Shown: positions 8,181 through 15,934 of the stretch, one piece after another | How positions within the stretch are numbered: the stretch's first letter is position 1 | Layout of the letters: every line of letters starts with the position of its first letter | Assembly (NCBI RefSeq): GCF_009687865.1 | Contig: NZ_BLAE01000018.1 | Span: forward strand, 142,419-179,678 | Length of the DNA: 37,260 nucleotides | Direction of reading: 5' to 3' | Source of the DNA: Acrocarpospora macrocephala | Lineage (GTDB): Bacteria; Actinomycetota; Actinomycetes; Streptosporangiales; Streptosporangiaceae | Made by a program: the position numbers and the translations under genes | The notes under the pieces: generated by a model | The model's database searches: none | The model's input: the letters and a program-made list of their open reading frames with translations, nothing else | What the model was told of the DNA's origin: nothing

Positions 8181-8476
8181 TAGCAGCCTTCCGGGATCTT
8201 GGCAGTATCTGCCAGCTCATGAAGGCCGAGGGTTGATACGAAGGCGTGAGCATGCTTGAGGCCTTGACGCCGGAGGACACCGTACACCGCCAGGTCTTGT
8301 ACCGCTCCAATTTTGTCCCTAATAGAACATGCTTCAACTTTGTCACCGTACGTGCGTAGCGTTCCGAAAGTCGCACGGGCATTGCCGGATGAGAGCCGGG
8401 CTGCCGTGGGGGTGGGCGCGATGGCCAAGATCGCACGTGTCTCCCGGCAGGTCACCCCCGCCGTCTTGGCCAGCAA
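8180..8476 (-). CDS. Unrecognised protein, first gene of the TIR cluster (start uncertain)
   Basis: Up to 98 residues ending ...HAHAFVSTLGLHELADTAKIPEGC. Its TAA overlaps the ATG of the DUF1863 gene (TAATG), the main reason to accept it. The middle section uses low-GC codons (GTT GAA GCA TGT TCT ATT AGG) unlike the surrounding DNA, a sign of transfer. The first 45 residues are less convincing and overlap another possible fragment on the plus strand. I do not recognise the family. It may be the 3' end of a longer gene cut off by rearrangement. Confidence 0.45.
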   Translation of the reverse strand: MLAKTAGVTCRETRAILAIAPTPTAARLSSGNARATFGTLRTYGDKVEACSIRDKIGAVQDLAVYGVLRRQGLKHAHAFVSTLGLHELADTAKIPEGC

Positions 8477-8683
8477 ACGGCTCTATGGACACTGGGGTGG
8501 TACTCGGGCAGCATCGAGCGCCGCTCGTTGCCGGTGCGGTGCACCCGCCAGACGGTGTCCTGCTGGGCGAACTATGTCGCCGACGTGGTCGACATGGCCC
8601 AAGCAACCGTCCGAGATGGGCAACCCATCATGGTCGGCGCCGCGGCCATCGAGCAAGGGCCTACGGCTGACCACATGGCATGA
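8393..8683 (+). pseudogene. Possible gene remnant on the plus strand
   Basis: A frame with no clear start reads ...RCTRQTVSCWANYVADVV, then DMAQATVRDGQPIMVGAAAIEQG and stops at 8683. The last 60 residues look protein-like (amphipathic, balanced composition), while upstream the frame is closed by stops at 8357 and 8390 and an adjacent frame carries MAKIARVSRQVTPAV. It is best read as the 3' end of a decayed gene at the edge of the island. The family is not recognised and the call is weak. Confidence 0.25.
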
Positions 8684-8687
8684 CACG

Positions 8688-8717
8688 AAGGGCGACCCTC
8701 CGGAGAGGGCCGCCCTT
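8688..8717 (-). terminator. Hairpin terminator after the ung operon
   Basis: AAGGGCGACCCTC and GAGGGCCGCCCTT form a 13-bp stem with one mismatch and a CGGA tetraloop. It lies 12 bp beyond the stop of the small acidic protein gene and faces the end of the island, so it may work in both directions. Confidence 0.7.
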
Positions 8718-8729
8718 GGCGCGTGTGCT

Positions 8730-9071
8730 CTAGTCGTGGTCGTGGTCGTGGGGGTCGTCGTCGTCCTCGTCTTCGAGCGTGCCGTCGGAGGGTTCGACGC
8801 CGAGCATCGCCTCCCTGGGCTCCACCTCGTCAATGTGGTCGACGAGGCTGAGCACGTGATCCGGCTCGATCAGCCACTGCAGGGCCGCCGCTCCGGTCTC
8901 GTCGCCGTTGACGAGCTCTATCTGTTCCTGGCGCTCAGCGGCGTCCAGATCGGCTTCGGGGTGACGGATCTCCTTCAGCGCGGCGGCCTGGAGGGCGGCC
9001 ACGTCGGTGACCTCTACGACAAGATCGACCGTCAACCGCAAATAGCGTCCGGTGTCCGTTGCATCGCTCAT
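8730..9071 (-). CDS. Small acidic hypothetical protein with Asp/His tail
   Basis: 113 residues. The first 75 form an alpha/beta-looking body (YLRLTVDLVVEVTDVAAL ... LKEIRHPE ... LVNGDETGAAALQWLIEP) that recurs in actinomycetes as a conserved protein of unknown function. The C-terminus is strongly acidic and ends DDDDPHDHDHD, a tail that could bind divalent metals. The gene starts 10 bp after ung and is very likely co-transcribed with it. A role in repair is not supported by the sequence. Confidence 0.75.
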   Translation of the reverse strand: MSDATDTGRYLRLTVDLVVEVTDVAALQAAALKEIRHPEADLDAAERQEQIELVNGDETGAAALQWLIEPDHVLSLVDHIDEVEPREAMLGVEPSDGTLEDEDDDDPHDHDHD

Positions 9072-9081
9072 GGTGGTGATC

Positions 9082-9759
9082 CTAGGGGAGCTTCCACTCG
9101 ACCGGGGATCCGCCCTGCTCGGCCAGCAAGGTGTTGGCGCGGCTGAACGGGCGCGACCCGAAGAAGCCGCTGCGGGCCGACAGCGGGCTCGGGTGCGCGG
9201 ACTCGATGCAGGGCACCTGGCCCAGCATCGGCCGCAGGTTGCGGGCGTCCCGGCCCCACAGGATGGCCACCAGCGGGCCGCCGCGCTCGACCAGCGCGTG
9301 GATGGCCTGCTCGGTGACCTCCTCCCAGCCCTTGCCCCGGTGCGAGGCGGGCTTGCCGGGCATCACCGTGAGCACCCGGTTGAGCAGCAGCACGCCCTGC
9401 TCGGTCCACGGGGTGAGGTCGCCGTTGGACGGCGCGGGCAGGCCGAGGTCGGCCGTGTACTCGGTGAAGATGTTGCGCAGGCTGCCCGGCAGCGGCCGGA
9501 CGTCGGCCGCGACCGAGAAGCTGAGGCCGATCGGGTGGCCGGGCGTCGGGTACGGATCCTGCCCGACGATCAGCACCCGCACGTCGGCCAGCGGCTGCTG
9601 GAACGCGCGGAGCACGTTCGGCCCGGCCGGAAGGTACTGCCGGCCTTCGCTGATCTCCTGCCGCAGGAAGTCTCCCATCGCGGCTATCCGCCCGGCGACG
9701 GGCTCAAGGGCCTTGGCCCAACCGGCTTCCATGATCTCGGGTAAGGGACGTGCTGTCAT
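9082..9759 (-). CDS. ung: Uracil-DNA glycosylase
   Basis: 225 residues, normal for family 1 uracil-DNA glycosylases. It removes uracil from DNA to start base-excision repair. The catalytic water-activating loop GQDPYPT is at residues 66-72 (Asp68), the uracil-binding Asn is in LLLNRVLTV, and the DNA-intercalation loop [18 protein letters not shown] carries the catalytic His at about 189. The ATG at 9759 has only a weak ribosome site. A small acidic protein gene follows in the same transcript. The gene stands outside the neighbouring island and looks like stable core chromosome. Confidence 0.95.
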   Translation of the reverse strand: MTARPLPEIMEAGWAKALEPVAGRIAAMGDFLRQEISEGRQYLPAGPNVLRAFQQPLADVRVLIVGQDPYPTPGHPIGLSFSVAADVRPLPGSLRNIFTEYTADLGLPAPSNGDLTPWTEQGVLLLNRVLTVMPGKPASHRGKGWEEVTEQAIHALVERGGPLVAILWGRDARNLRPMLGQVPCIESAHPSPLSARSGFFGSRPFSRANTLLAEQGGSPVEWKLP

Positions 9760-9781
9760 GGTCGCGGAGCCTACCGACCGG

Positions 9782-9822
9782 GTACGACATCGCGCGGACG
9801 AATCCGCCGCGCGATGCCGTAC
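9782..9822 (-). terminator. Hairpin between the ABC importer operon and ung
   Basis: GTACGACATCGCGCGG and CCGCGCGATGCCGTAC form a 16-bp stem with one mismatch and a 9-nt loop. It starts 10 bp after the stop of the last permease gene and ends before the ung start. No T tract follows on the minus strand. Confidence 0.65.
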
Positions 9823-9831
9823 ATTTCCGGC

Positions 9832-10695
9832 CTACTTCACCGATCCCGCCAGCAGACCCTGGACGAAGTACCGCTGGAAGGCGAAGAACAGCACCAATGG
9901 GATGATCAGCGAGAGGAACGCGCCCGGCGCGAGGATGTCGACGTTCGTCCCGAACTGCCGCATCTGCGATTGCAGGGCCTTGGTCATCGGCTGGTTTTCC
10001 GTGTCGGCGTACACCAGCGCCACCAGCAGGTCGTTCCAGACCCACAGGAACTGGAAGATGCCGAGCGACGCGATCGCGGGCTTGGCCAGCGGGAAGACCA
10101 CGGTCGCGAAGATCCGCCATTCCGGCGCCCCGTCCATCCGGGAGGCCTCCAGCAGCTCCCGCGGGATGCCCGCGAAGAAGTTGCGCAGCAGGAAGATGGC
10201 GAACGGCAGGCCGAACGCCACGTGGAACAGCACCACGCCGGCGATCGAGCCGAAGATCCCCAGCGCGCCGTACAGCTTCGCGATCGGGATGAGCGCGATC
10301 TGCACCGGCACCACCAGCAGCGCGATGACCACCAGGAACAGCGCGTCCCTGCCGGGGAACTCGATCCAGGCGAACGCGTACGCCGCCGTGGCCGCGATCC
10401 CGATGACCAGCAGCGTGGCCGGGACCGTGATCAGCACGGTGTTCCAGAACGACGAGCTGAACCCGGAGGCCAGCAGGTTGCCGTAGTTCTCCAGGGTCAG
10501 CTGCGCCGGTTTGGTGAACAGCGTCCACCAGCCGGAGGAGTTGTTGTCCGTCTCGGCCCGCAGCGAGACCACCAGCAGGCCGAGGGTGGGCACCAGCCAG
10601 AAGATGGCCACCAGGATCAGGACCACCTGGAGCACGCCGCCGCCGAGCCGGTCGATCAGCCGGGCCGGTCCACGCTGGAAGGTCGCGTCGTTCAT
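9832..10695 (-). CDS. Carbohydrate ABC transporter permease, MalG type
   Basis: 287 residues with six membrane segments. The cytoplasmic coupling (EAA) loop reads ELLEASRMDGAPEWRIFATV, which contacts the ATPase. It is the second permease of a type I sugar importer. The ATG at 10695 is preceded by GGAGGG and overlaps the stop of the MalF-like gene (ATGA); a longer open frame to 10977 is not coding. It is the last gene of the operon and is followed by a hairpin. No ATPase gene is in the operon, as in many actinomycete importers that share one MsiK-type ATPase. Confidence 0.92.
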   Translation of the reverse strand: MNDATFQRGPARLIDRLGGGVLQVVLILVAIFWLVPTLGLLVVSLRAETDNNSSGWWTLFTKPAQLTLENYGNLLASGFSSSFWNTVLITVPATLLVIGIAATAAYAFAWIEFPGRDALFLVVIALLVVPVQIALIPIAKLYGALGIFGSIAGVVLFHVAFGLPFAIFLLRNFFAGIPRELLEASRMDGAPEWRIFATVVFPLAKPAIASLGIFQFLWVWNDLLVALVYADTENQPMTKALQSQMRQFGTNVDILAPGAFLSLIIPLVLFFAFQRYFVQGLLAGSVK

Positions 10696-11993
10696 CGTTC
10701 GTCCCTCCGGAACCGGCGGATGTTGAAGGCCATGAACGGCAGCACCAGCAGCAGGAGGAAGATCGCCAGCGCGCTGCCCAGGCCCTGGTTGCCGCCGCCG
10801 CCGAAGGAGACCCGCCACATTTCCAGCGCGACCACGTTGGCCTGGGGTTGCACCGAGCCGGGCGCGATGATGAACACCAGGTCGAAGACCTTCAGCACGT
10901 TGATGATCATCGTGACGAAGACCACCAGCAGGACCGGCGAGAGCAGCGGCACGGTGATCTTGCGGAACACCTGCCACTCGGTGGCGCCGTCGATCCTGGC
11001 CGCCTCCAGCGCGTCCCTGGGGATGGCCGAGAGCCCGGCGGCGATCAGCACCATCGCGAATCCGGCCCAGACCCAGATGTACGCGCCGATGATCGCCGGA
11101 GTGATCAGCGTCGGGCCCAGCCAGGTCAGCCCGCCGAACGCGGCGGTGAAATTGGACTCGGGCAGGCGCAGCCCGTACGAGCCGGAGGTCAGCTCGTCGA
11201 AGCGGAAGCTGCCGTCGGCCTCGGTCTGGGTGGTGGCCCGGACCGTGTCGCCTTCGACCGCCTCAACGGTCACCCCCGCCAGGCCCCGCTCCTGAGTGTC
11301 GATCTGATTGACCGTGCCGCCGCCCCCGCGGACGGTATCGATCCAGATCGTCCCGCTCAGGCCGGGGCCTGCGGCGGGGGGTCGCGCGGCGGCGAAACCG
11401 GCGACCGCGTCGGGGCTCAGCCCGACCAGCGGGATCAGCACCGGGGTTCCGGGCTGGGCCTGCTGCTTGGTCACCACCGCGCCGCCCCGCAGCACCGCGG
11501 GAGCCGCGTCGTTCTCCCGGGGGCGCGCCCCGGGATAACCCTGGTCGCCGGAGAAGACGCCCTGCACGGTCGTGATGATCGCGTTGGCGACGCCCTTGTC
11601 CGGGTCCTGCTCGTACACCAGGCGGAAGATGACGCCGGCGGCCAGCAGCGAGACGGCCATCGGCATGAACAGCACGAGCTTGAAGGCGGTCGCCCAGCGG
11701 ATGCGCTCGGTCAGCACCGCGAAGATCAGCCCGAGCACGGTCACCATCAGCGGCGCGACCACCACCCAGATGATGTTGTTGCGGATCGTGGTGAGCGTGG
11801 CCGAATCACTGAAGATCGCACCGTAGTTCTCCAGGCCGACGAAGGTGTTGCCGCTCGCGTCGTGGAAGCTCCGGAAGATCGAGTACACGATCGGGTAGAC
11901 CATCCACGCGGCCAGCAGGAGCAACGCCGGGGCCAGGAAGACCCACGCCATCGCCGGAGACGGCCCCAGGCGCCGGAGTTGGGGGGTGGCCAC
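10692..11993 (-). CDS. Carbohydrate ABC transporter permease, MalF type, with inserted extracytoplasmic domain
   Basis: 433 residues, about 130 longer than a standard six-helix MalF-type permease. Membrane segments lie near residues 15-40, 72-95, 104-126, 298-322, 350-376 and 405-425. The EAA loop is DALEAARIDGATEWQVFRKI (about 328-347). The extra length lies between the third and fourth segments (about 140-290). It contains a low-complexity linker and then a beta-sandwich-like unit, GTVNQIDTQERGLAGVTVEA followed by TEADGSFRFDELTSGSYGL, which has the look of a CNA-B/SdrD-B or carboxypeptidase-regulatory-like fold. The GTG at 11993 follows AAGGAG and starts 3 bp after the binding-protein stop. 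The insert could hold the binding proteins. Confidence 0.9.
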   Translation of the reverse strand: MATPQLRRLGPSPAMAWVFLAPALLLLAAWMVYPIVYSIFRSFHDASGNTFVGLENYGAIFSDSATLTTIRNNIIWVVVAPLMVTVLGLIFAVLTERIRWATAFKLVLFMPMAVSLLAAGVIFRLVYEQDPDKGVANAIITTVQGVFSGDQGYPGARPRENDAAPAVLRGGAVVTKQQAQPGTPVLIPLVGLSPDAVAGFAAARPPAAGPGLSGTIWIDTVRGGGGTVNQIDTQERGLAGVTVEAVEGDTVRATTQTEADGSFRFDELTSGSYGLRLPESNFTAAFGGLTWLGPTLITPAIIGAYIWVWAGFAMVLIAAGLSAIPRDALEAARIDGATEWQVFRKITVPLLSPVLLVVFVTMIINVLKVFDLVFIIAPGSVQPQANVVALEMWRVSFGGGGNQGLGSALAIFLLLLVLPFMAFNIRRFRRDER

Positions 11994-11996
11994 GGC

Positions 11997-13310
11997 CTAC
12001 TCCTTGTAGGACTTGGCTGCGTCGGCTTCGAGCTTCTCCTGGGTGCCCTTGATGTCGGCCGGGTCGCGGAGGAAGTCCTGCAGGTGCTTCCACTCGCCCT
12101 TGCCGTCGGTGCCGCCGAAGGCGCTGGGGGCCAGGTCGGACATGTCATACCGGACCGATTCGCCGGCCGAGATGATCGTCTGGGCCAGCTGCTTGGTCAG
12201 CTCGCTGGGGTAGTTGTCCGGGGAGACGTTCCGGTTCGGCGACAGGTAGCCGGGCGTCTTCGCCCAGATCTCGCCGCCCTCCTTGGAGGCCATGAACTCC
12301 AGCAGCGCCATCGCGCCCGGGGTGTCCTTCAGCGCCACCGCGACGTCGCCGCCGAGCACCACCGGCGCGGTGTCGCCCACCGTCGGGAACGGCATGATCT
12401 TGGCGTCCTCGCCGATCACGGCGCCGGACTGGGTGGCCGAGGAGGCGACGAAGTCGGCCTCGATCACCATGGCCGCCTTCTTCTCGCCGTACACCTGGGT
12501 CACGCAGGTCGGGAAGTCGGTCTGCAGCGCGCCGGACGCGCCGCCGAGCACGAAGTCGGGCTTGCCGAAGATCTGCGCCATCTTGGTCAGCGCGGTGGTG
12601 ACCGAGGGGTCGGTCCACGGGATCTCGTGCTTGGCCAGCTTGTCGTAGTTCTCCGGGCCCGCGCTGGACAGGTAGACGTTCTCGAACAGGTCGGTGAGCG
12701 TCCAGCCGGAGGCGCCGCAGAGCGAGAACGGCGGGGTGCCCGCGTCGGCCAGCGTCTGGGCGGTCTTGCCGATCAGGTCGTCCCAGGTGGTGGCCTCGGC
12801 CGCGCCCGCGTCCTCGAACGCGGCGGTGCGGTACCAGATCATCGACTTGTGCGCGGCCTTCACCAGCACGCCGTAGACCTGGCCGTTGGCCGAGCCCAGC
12901 TCCTTCCAGTACGGCGTGTAGTTGTCGTCGATCTGCTTCTGCACGTTCGCGCTCAGCGGCTTGAGCGCGTTCTGGTCGGCGTACTGCTGGACCAGGCCTG
13001 GCTGCGGCAGGACCGCCACGTCCGGCGGGGTGCCGCCCTCGATGCGCGGGCCGAGGTAGGCGCCGGTGTCCTCACCGGTGGAGGCGTAGATGACGTCGGC
13101 GCCGGTCTTGGCCTCGAAGGCGGTGATCACCTTCTCGAAGTTGGCCTGCTCGTCGCCGGTCCACTTGGCGGCGATCTCGACCTTGACGCCGGCCAGGGGC
13201 TTGGCCGCCGGAGCGGACCCGGCCGGGGCGGACGGGGACGTGGCTTCGCCCCCACCTCCACATGCGGTGACGGCCAGCGCGGCGATCAGCAGTATGGCGG
13301 GTTTGCGCAT
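11997..13310 (-). CDS. Extracellular solute-binding lipoprotein (AglE/family 1 type)
   Basis: 437 residues starting MRKPAILLIAALAVTACGGG, a lipoprotein signal with lipobox VTAC. The mature body follows the family 1 sugar-binding pattern: EIAAKWTGDEQANFEKVITAFE, then TPPDVAVLPQPGLVQQYAD and MIWYRTAAFEDAG. Its closest resemblance is to alpha-glucoside binding proteins, but the ligand cannot be fixed from sequence. The AGGAGG ribosome site is embedded in the last codons of the upstream binding-protein gene, with 2 bp between the genes. This is one of two different binding lipoproteins feeding one permease pair. Confidence 0.9.
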   Translation of the reverse strand: MRKPAILLIAALAVTACGGGGEATSPSAPAGSAPAAKPLAGVKVEIAAKWTGDEQANFEKVITAFEAKTGADVIYASTGEDTGAYLGPRIEGGTPPDVAVLPQPGLVQQYADQNALKPLSANVQKQIDDNYTPYWKELGSANGQVYGVLVKAAHKSMIWYRTAAFEDAGAAEATTWDDLIGKTAQTLADAGTPPFSLCGASGWTLTDLFENVYLSSAGPENYDKLAKHEIPWTDPSVTTALTKMAQIFGKPDFVLGGASGALQTDFPTCVTQVYGEKKAAMVIEADFVASSATQSGAVIGEDAKIMPFPTVGDTAPVVLGGDVAVALKDTPGAMALLEFMASKEGGEIWAKTPGYLSPNRNVSPDNYPSELTKQLAQTIISAGESVRYDMSDLAPSAFGGTDGKGEWKHLQDFLRDPADIKGTQEKLEADAAKSYKE

Positions 13311-13312
13311 GG

Positions 13313-14554
13313 TTATCCTCCTGAGCGGATGACCTCGCCGAGTTGTCGCTTCAGATTGGCGACGGTCTCCTCGACGGGGGTGGTGCGGGAAAGTGCGCCC
13401 GATACGGCGCTGGAGACAGCCAGGCTGACCTGGTTGTAGTTGGCCGTGACCGGCCGTGGCCTGGCGGTGAGGATGGCTTCCTTGAGCACCGGTAGATAGG
13501 GGAACCGTTCGATCAGCGCCGGGTCGTCGTAGAGCTGGGTCCACACCGGCGGGAAGGAGCCCTCGGTGAGCACGAGGCGCTGGTTCTCCAGGCCGGTGAA
13601 GTAGCGGATGAAGTCGAGCGCCGACTGCTGCCGGCGGGAGAACGCGCTGACGGCCAGGTTCACACCGCCGAGCGAGCTGGAGCCTGGCCCGTCCCGGCCG
13701 GGCAGCCGGGTGACCGCGAACTTGCCCGCCACCGCGGAATGCGTGGCCGGGCCGTACGCGTGCGGCCAGTTGCGGGCGAACAGCAGCCGGCCCTCCTGGA
13801 AGGCGAGCCGGGATTCCTCTTCCTTGAAGGAGAGGGCCTCCTGCGGGATCCAGCCGTCCCGGACCCCGGTGACCAGGAAGTCGAGCGCGGTCGTGGCGAC
13901 CGCCGGATCCATGGTGACGCGCCGTGCGTCCGGGCTGAGGATCTCCCCGCCCGCGGACTGCACGGCCTCCGCGAAGTTCACCGTCAATCCCTCGTAGGGG
14001 AGGAACTGCCCGGCGTATCCGCCCAATCCCTTGTCCCGGCCCAGGCGGGTGGCCTGGTCGCGCAGCTCGGCCCAGGTCCGCGGCGGCTTCTCCGTACCGA
14101 GCAGATCGGTGCGGTAGTAGAGCAGCCCCGCGTTGCTGGTGTACGGCACCGCCCACAGCTTGTCCTGGTACACGGCGGTGTCCACCACCGGCGGCAGGAA
14201 CTTGGCCAGCGGGAACGCGCCACGATCCAGCGGCACGATCCAGCCGGCGTCGGCGAACTCGGCGGTCCAGACGACGTCGAGGCCGAGCACGTCGTACCGG
14301 TCGGAGTGCGCCTGCAGGTTGGCCACCATCTGGGCGCGCTGCTCGTCGGCCGCTTCGGGCAGTTCGAGCAGCGTCACCGGCTCGGCCGGGTGGGCCGAGT
14401 TCCAGCGGTCGAGCAGGGGACGGAGGTAGGCGGTGGTGTCCCGGCCGATGGCGAGCGTGATGGGCCCCGCCGCCGGAGGTTCGCCGTCGGGCGCGCCGAG
14501 CGCCGAGCACCCGGTCGCCAGCGCGACCAGGAACATCAGCATGCGACGCGTCAC
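13313..14554 (-). CDS. Second solute-binding lipoprotein, LpqY/ThuE-like
   Basis: 413 residues from a GTG at 14554 with GGAGG 7 bases upstream; a longer open frame to 14692 has no support. The signal peptide is VTRRMLMFLVALATGCSALG with a Cys lipidation site. The body has LAIGRDTTAYLRPLLDRWN, YDVLGLDVVWTAEFADAG, VPYTSNAGLLYYRTDLLG, FQEGRLLFARNWPHAYG and ENQRLVLTEGSFPPVWTQLY, the order seen in trehalose-type binding proteins (LpqY, ThuE). The neighbouring trehalose genes make a trehalose or related disaccharide a reasonable guess, not a proven ligand. It is the first gene of the importer operon, under the promoter at 14610-14638. Confidence 0.88.
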   Translation of the reverse strand: MTRRMLMFLVALATGCSALGAPDGEPPAAGPITLAIGRDTTAYLRPLLDRWNSAHPAEPVTLLELPEAADEQRAQMVANLQAHSDRYDVLGLDVVWTAEFADAGWIVPLDRGAFPLAKFLPPVVDTAVYQDKLWAVPYTSNAGLLYYRTDLLGTEKPPRTWAELRDQATRLGRDKGLGGYAGQFLPYEGLTVNFAEAVQSAGGEILSPDARRVTMDPAVATTALDFLVTGVRDGWIPQEALSFKEEESRLAFQEGRLLFARNWPHAYGPATHSAVAGKFAVTRLPGRDGPGSSSLGGVNLAVSAFSRRQQSALDFIRYFTGLENQRLVLTEGSFPPVWTQLYDDPALIERFPYLPVLKEAILTARPRPVTANYNQVSLAVSSAVSGALSRTTPVEETVANLKRQLGEVIRSGG

Positions 14555-14603
14555 TTGTTTTCCTCCGTGTGAACTTTGCTTTACATACGTGTTAGGTAAG
14601 TGC

Positions 14604-14618
14604 ATGCATGTTATGCAT
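14604..14618. promoter_or_regulatory. Operator-like palindrome ATGCAT-N3-ATGCAT
   Basis: Two ATGCAT half sites (14604-14609 and 14613-14618) separated by GTT form a near-perfect 15-bp dyad in the region between the importer operon and the PadR gene. It covers the -10 of the predicted importer promoter, a usual position for a repressor. It could be bound by the adjacent PadR protein or by a sugar-responsive regulator encoded elsewhere. Confidence 0.5.
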
Positions 14619-14638
14619 AGCGCTAATGTGGGCGTCAA
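14610..14638 (-). promoter_or_regulatory. Promoter of the ABC importer operon
   Basis: On the minus strand a -35 element TTGACG (14633-14638), a 17-bp spacer and a -10 element CATAAC (14610-14615) match a sigma-70-type promoter. Transcription would start near 14603, about 50 bp before the GTG of the first binding-protein gene. The operator-like repeat at 14604-14618 overlaps the -10 element. Confidence 0.5.
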
Positions 14639-14670
14639 CCGGCAATTCGGTAACGTTCGGAGGTGGGCGG

Positions 14671-15180
14671 GTGCGGCTGCCGCTGCTGGCACTCCTGGCG
14701 AAGGAACCTGCCCACGGATACGAGCTGAAACAGGCGCTGGAGCAGACGTTCGGCAGCGCGTACCCGTCGCCGAACATCGGGCAGATCTACGTCACGCTCG
14801 GGCGCCTGGAGAAGGACGGCCTGGTCAGATCGGTCGACGTGGAGCAGTCCAACCGCCCGAACAAGAAGGTCTACTTCCTGACCGCCGACGGACGGGAGGC
14901 GCTGGAGAACTGGGTCGACGAGCCGACCGAGGGCCCGCGGGTGCGCGATGAGTTCTTCATGAAGCTGGTCCTCGCGCCGCTCACCGGGATCGCCGACCGG
15001 ATGGCGCTGATCAACCGGCAGCGCCGGCACTATCTCTCGCTCATGCGGGATCTCACCGAACTCGCCGAGCGCACCGACCCGGGGGATCGGGTCGCTCTCC
15101 TGCTGATCGAAGGGGCGACCCTGCACCTGCAGGCCGACCTCGACTGGCTGGAACGCTGCCAGGAGGACCTTGTGACATGA
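14671..15180 (+). CDS. PadR-family transcriptional regulator
   Basis: 169 residues. The GTG at 14671 has GGAGG 7 bases upstream; an ATG at 14608 would add an unsupported leader. The N-terminal winged helix reads LLALLAKEPAHGYELKQAL, then SPNIGQIYVTLGRLEKDGLV and a wing NKKVYFLTADGREAL. The C-terminal half is the helical dimerisation region of the Vir_act_alpha_C type. PadR proteins next to ABC exporters usually repress them until a toxic compound binds. Its stop overlaps the ATPase start (ATGA), so regulator and exporter form one operon. Confidence 0.9.
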   Translation: MRLPLLALLAKEPAHGYELKQALEQTFGSAYPSPNIGQIYVTLGRLEKDGLVRSVDVEQSNRPNKKVYFLTADGREALENWVDEPTEGPRVRDEFFMKLVLAPLTGIADRMALINRQRRHYLSLMRDLTELAERTDPGDRVALLLIEGATLHLQADLDWLERCQEDLVT

Positions 15181-15911
15181 CTGTTCTGCGCACACTCAAC
15201 CTGGTGCGGATCTACCAGAACGGGGGTGTGCCGGTGCCTGCCGTGCGCGGGGTTGACTTCACCGTGGCGGCGGGCGAGTTCGTCGCGATCATGGGGCCGT
15301 CCGGGTCCGGGAAGTCGACGCTCGTGCACATGCTGGGCGGGCTTGACGTGCGGACGAGCGGGGAGATCTGGCTCGACGGCAAGCGGGTGGACACGCTCTC
15401 GGAGAGCGCGTGGGCCGTGCTGCGGCGGCGCAAGATCGGGTTCGTGTTCCAGTTCTACAACCTCGTCACCAACATGACCGTGGCCGACAACGTGGAATTG
15501 CCCGCGTTGCTGGCCGGGATGTCGCCTCGGGAGGCGCGGGAGCGGCGCGAGTACCTGCTCGGGGAGCTGGGGCTCACCGAGCGCGCGTACGCCGCGCCGG
15601 CGGAGCTGTCGGGCGGCGAGCAGCAGCGGGTCGCGCTGGCCCGCGCGCTCGCCAACGGCCCCCAGCTGCTGCTGGCGGACGAGCCTACCGGGAACCTGGA
15701 CAGTCGCAATACCCGTGACGTGCTGAAACTCCTGGGGGAGGTGCATGGGCAGGGGCAGACGATCGTAGTGGTGACGCACGATGCGAAGGTCGCGAGCAAG
15801 GCGGATCGGGTGGTGACGCTGGCCGACGGCATGATCGTGGACGACGCGTCGATGCGCCGCCGCCGGTTCACGCCGGGGACCGCGGGCGATGTGGTGGAGC
15901 TGCGCGGATGA
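15177..15911 (+). CDS. ABC transporter ATP-binding protein, MacB/LolD type
   Basis: 244 residues. Walker [10 protein letters not shown] is at 40-48, the Q loop is FVFQFYN near 89-95, the signature LSGGEQQ is at about 144-150, and Walker [13 protein letters not shown] is at 164-175 followed by the H loop VVTHD. The insertion and spacing fit the MacB/LolD/FtsE group that works with FtsX-like permeases. It is coupled to the PadR gene by a 4-bp overlap. Its stop lies in GGATGATC, and the permease start about 160 bp later lies in a similar CGATGATC, hinting that the genes once overlapped directly. Confidence 0.92.
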   Translation: MTVLRTLNLVRIYQNGGVPVPAVRGVDFTVAAGEFVAIMGPSGSGKSTLVHMLGGLDVRTSGEIWLDGKRVDTLSESAWAVLRRRKIGFVFQFYNLVTNMTVADNVELPALLAGMSPREARERREYLLGELGLTERAYAAPAELSGGEQQRVALARALANGPQLLLADEPTGNLDSRNTRDVLKLLGEVHGQGQTIVVVTHDAKVASKADRVVTLADGMIVDDASMRRRRFTPGTAGDVVELRG

Positions 15912-15934
15912 TCCCCTGTGGGTGGCGGGGGATG

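Noticed and set aside
6811-8476. A complete Thoeris system
   Set aside because: No SIR2/Macro-type ThsA gene is present and the ThsB-like protein is cut short.
10696-10977. An extension of the MalG-like protein into the MalF-like gene
   Set aside because: The ATG at 10695 with GGAGGG and the ATGA overlap is the clear start; the extra residues are antisense-type low-complexity sequence in the wrong frame of the permease.
10848-13439. An 863-codon open frame on the plus strand across the importer operon
   Set aside because: It is antisense to convincing permease and binding-protein genes, is extremely rich in Arg, Gly, Asp and His, and has no domains. High GC leaves such empty frames open.
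14608-14670. An upstream ATG for the PadR gene
   Set aside because: It would add an unsupported leader and overlap the operator; the GTG at 14671 has a ribosome site and matches the family start.
14555-14692. A longer N-terminus for the LpqY-like binding protein
   Set aside because: The GTG at 14554 has a GGAGG site and begins a good lipoprotein signal, whereas the extension crosses the promoter and operator.
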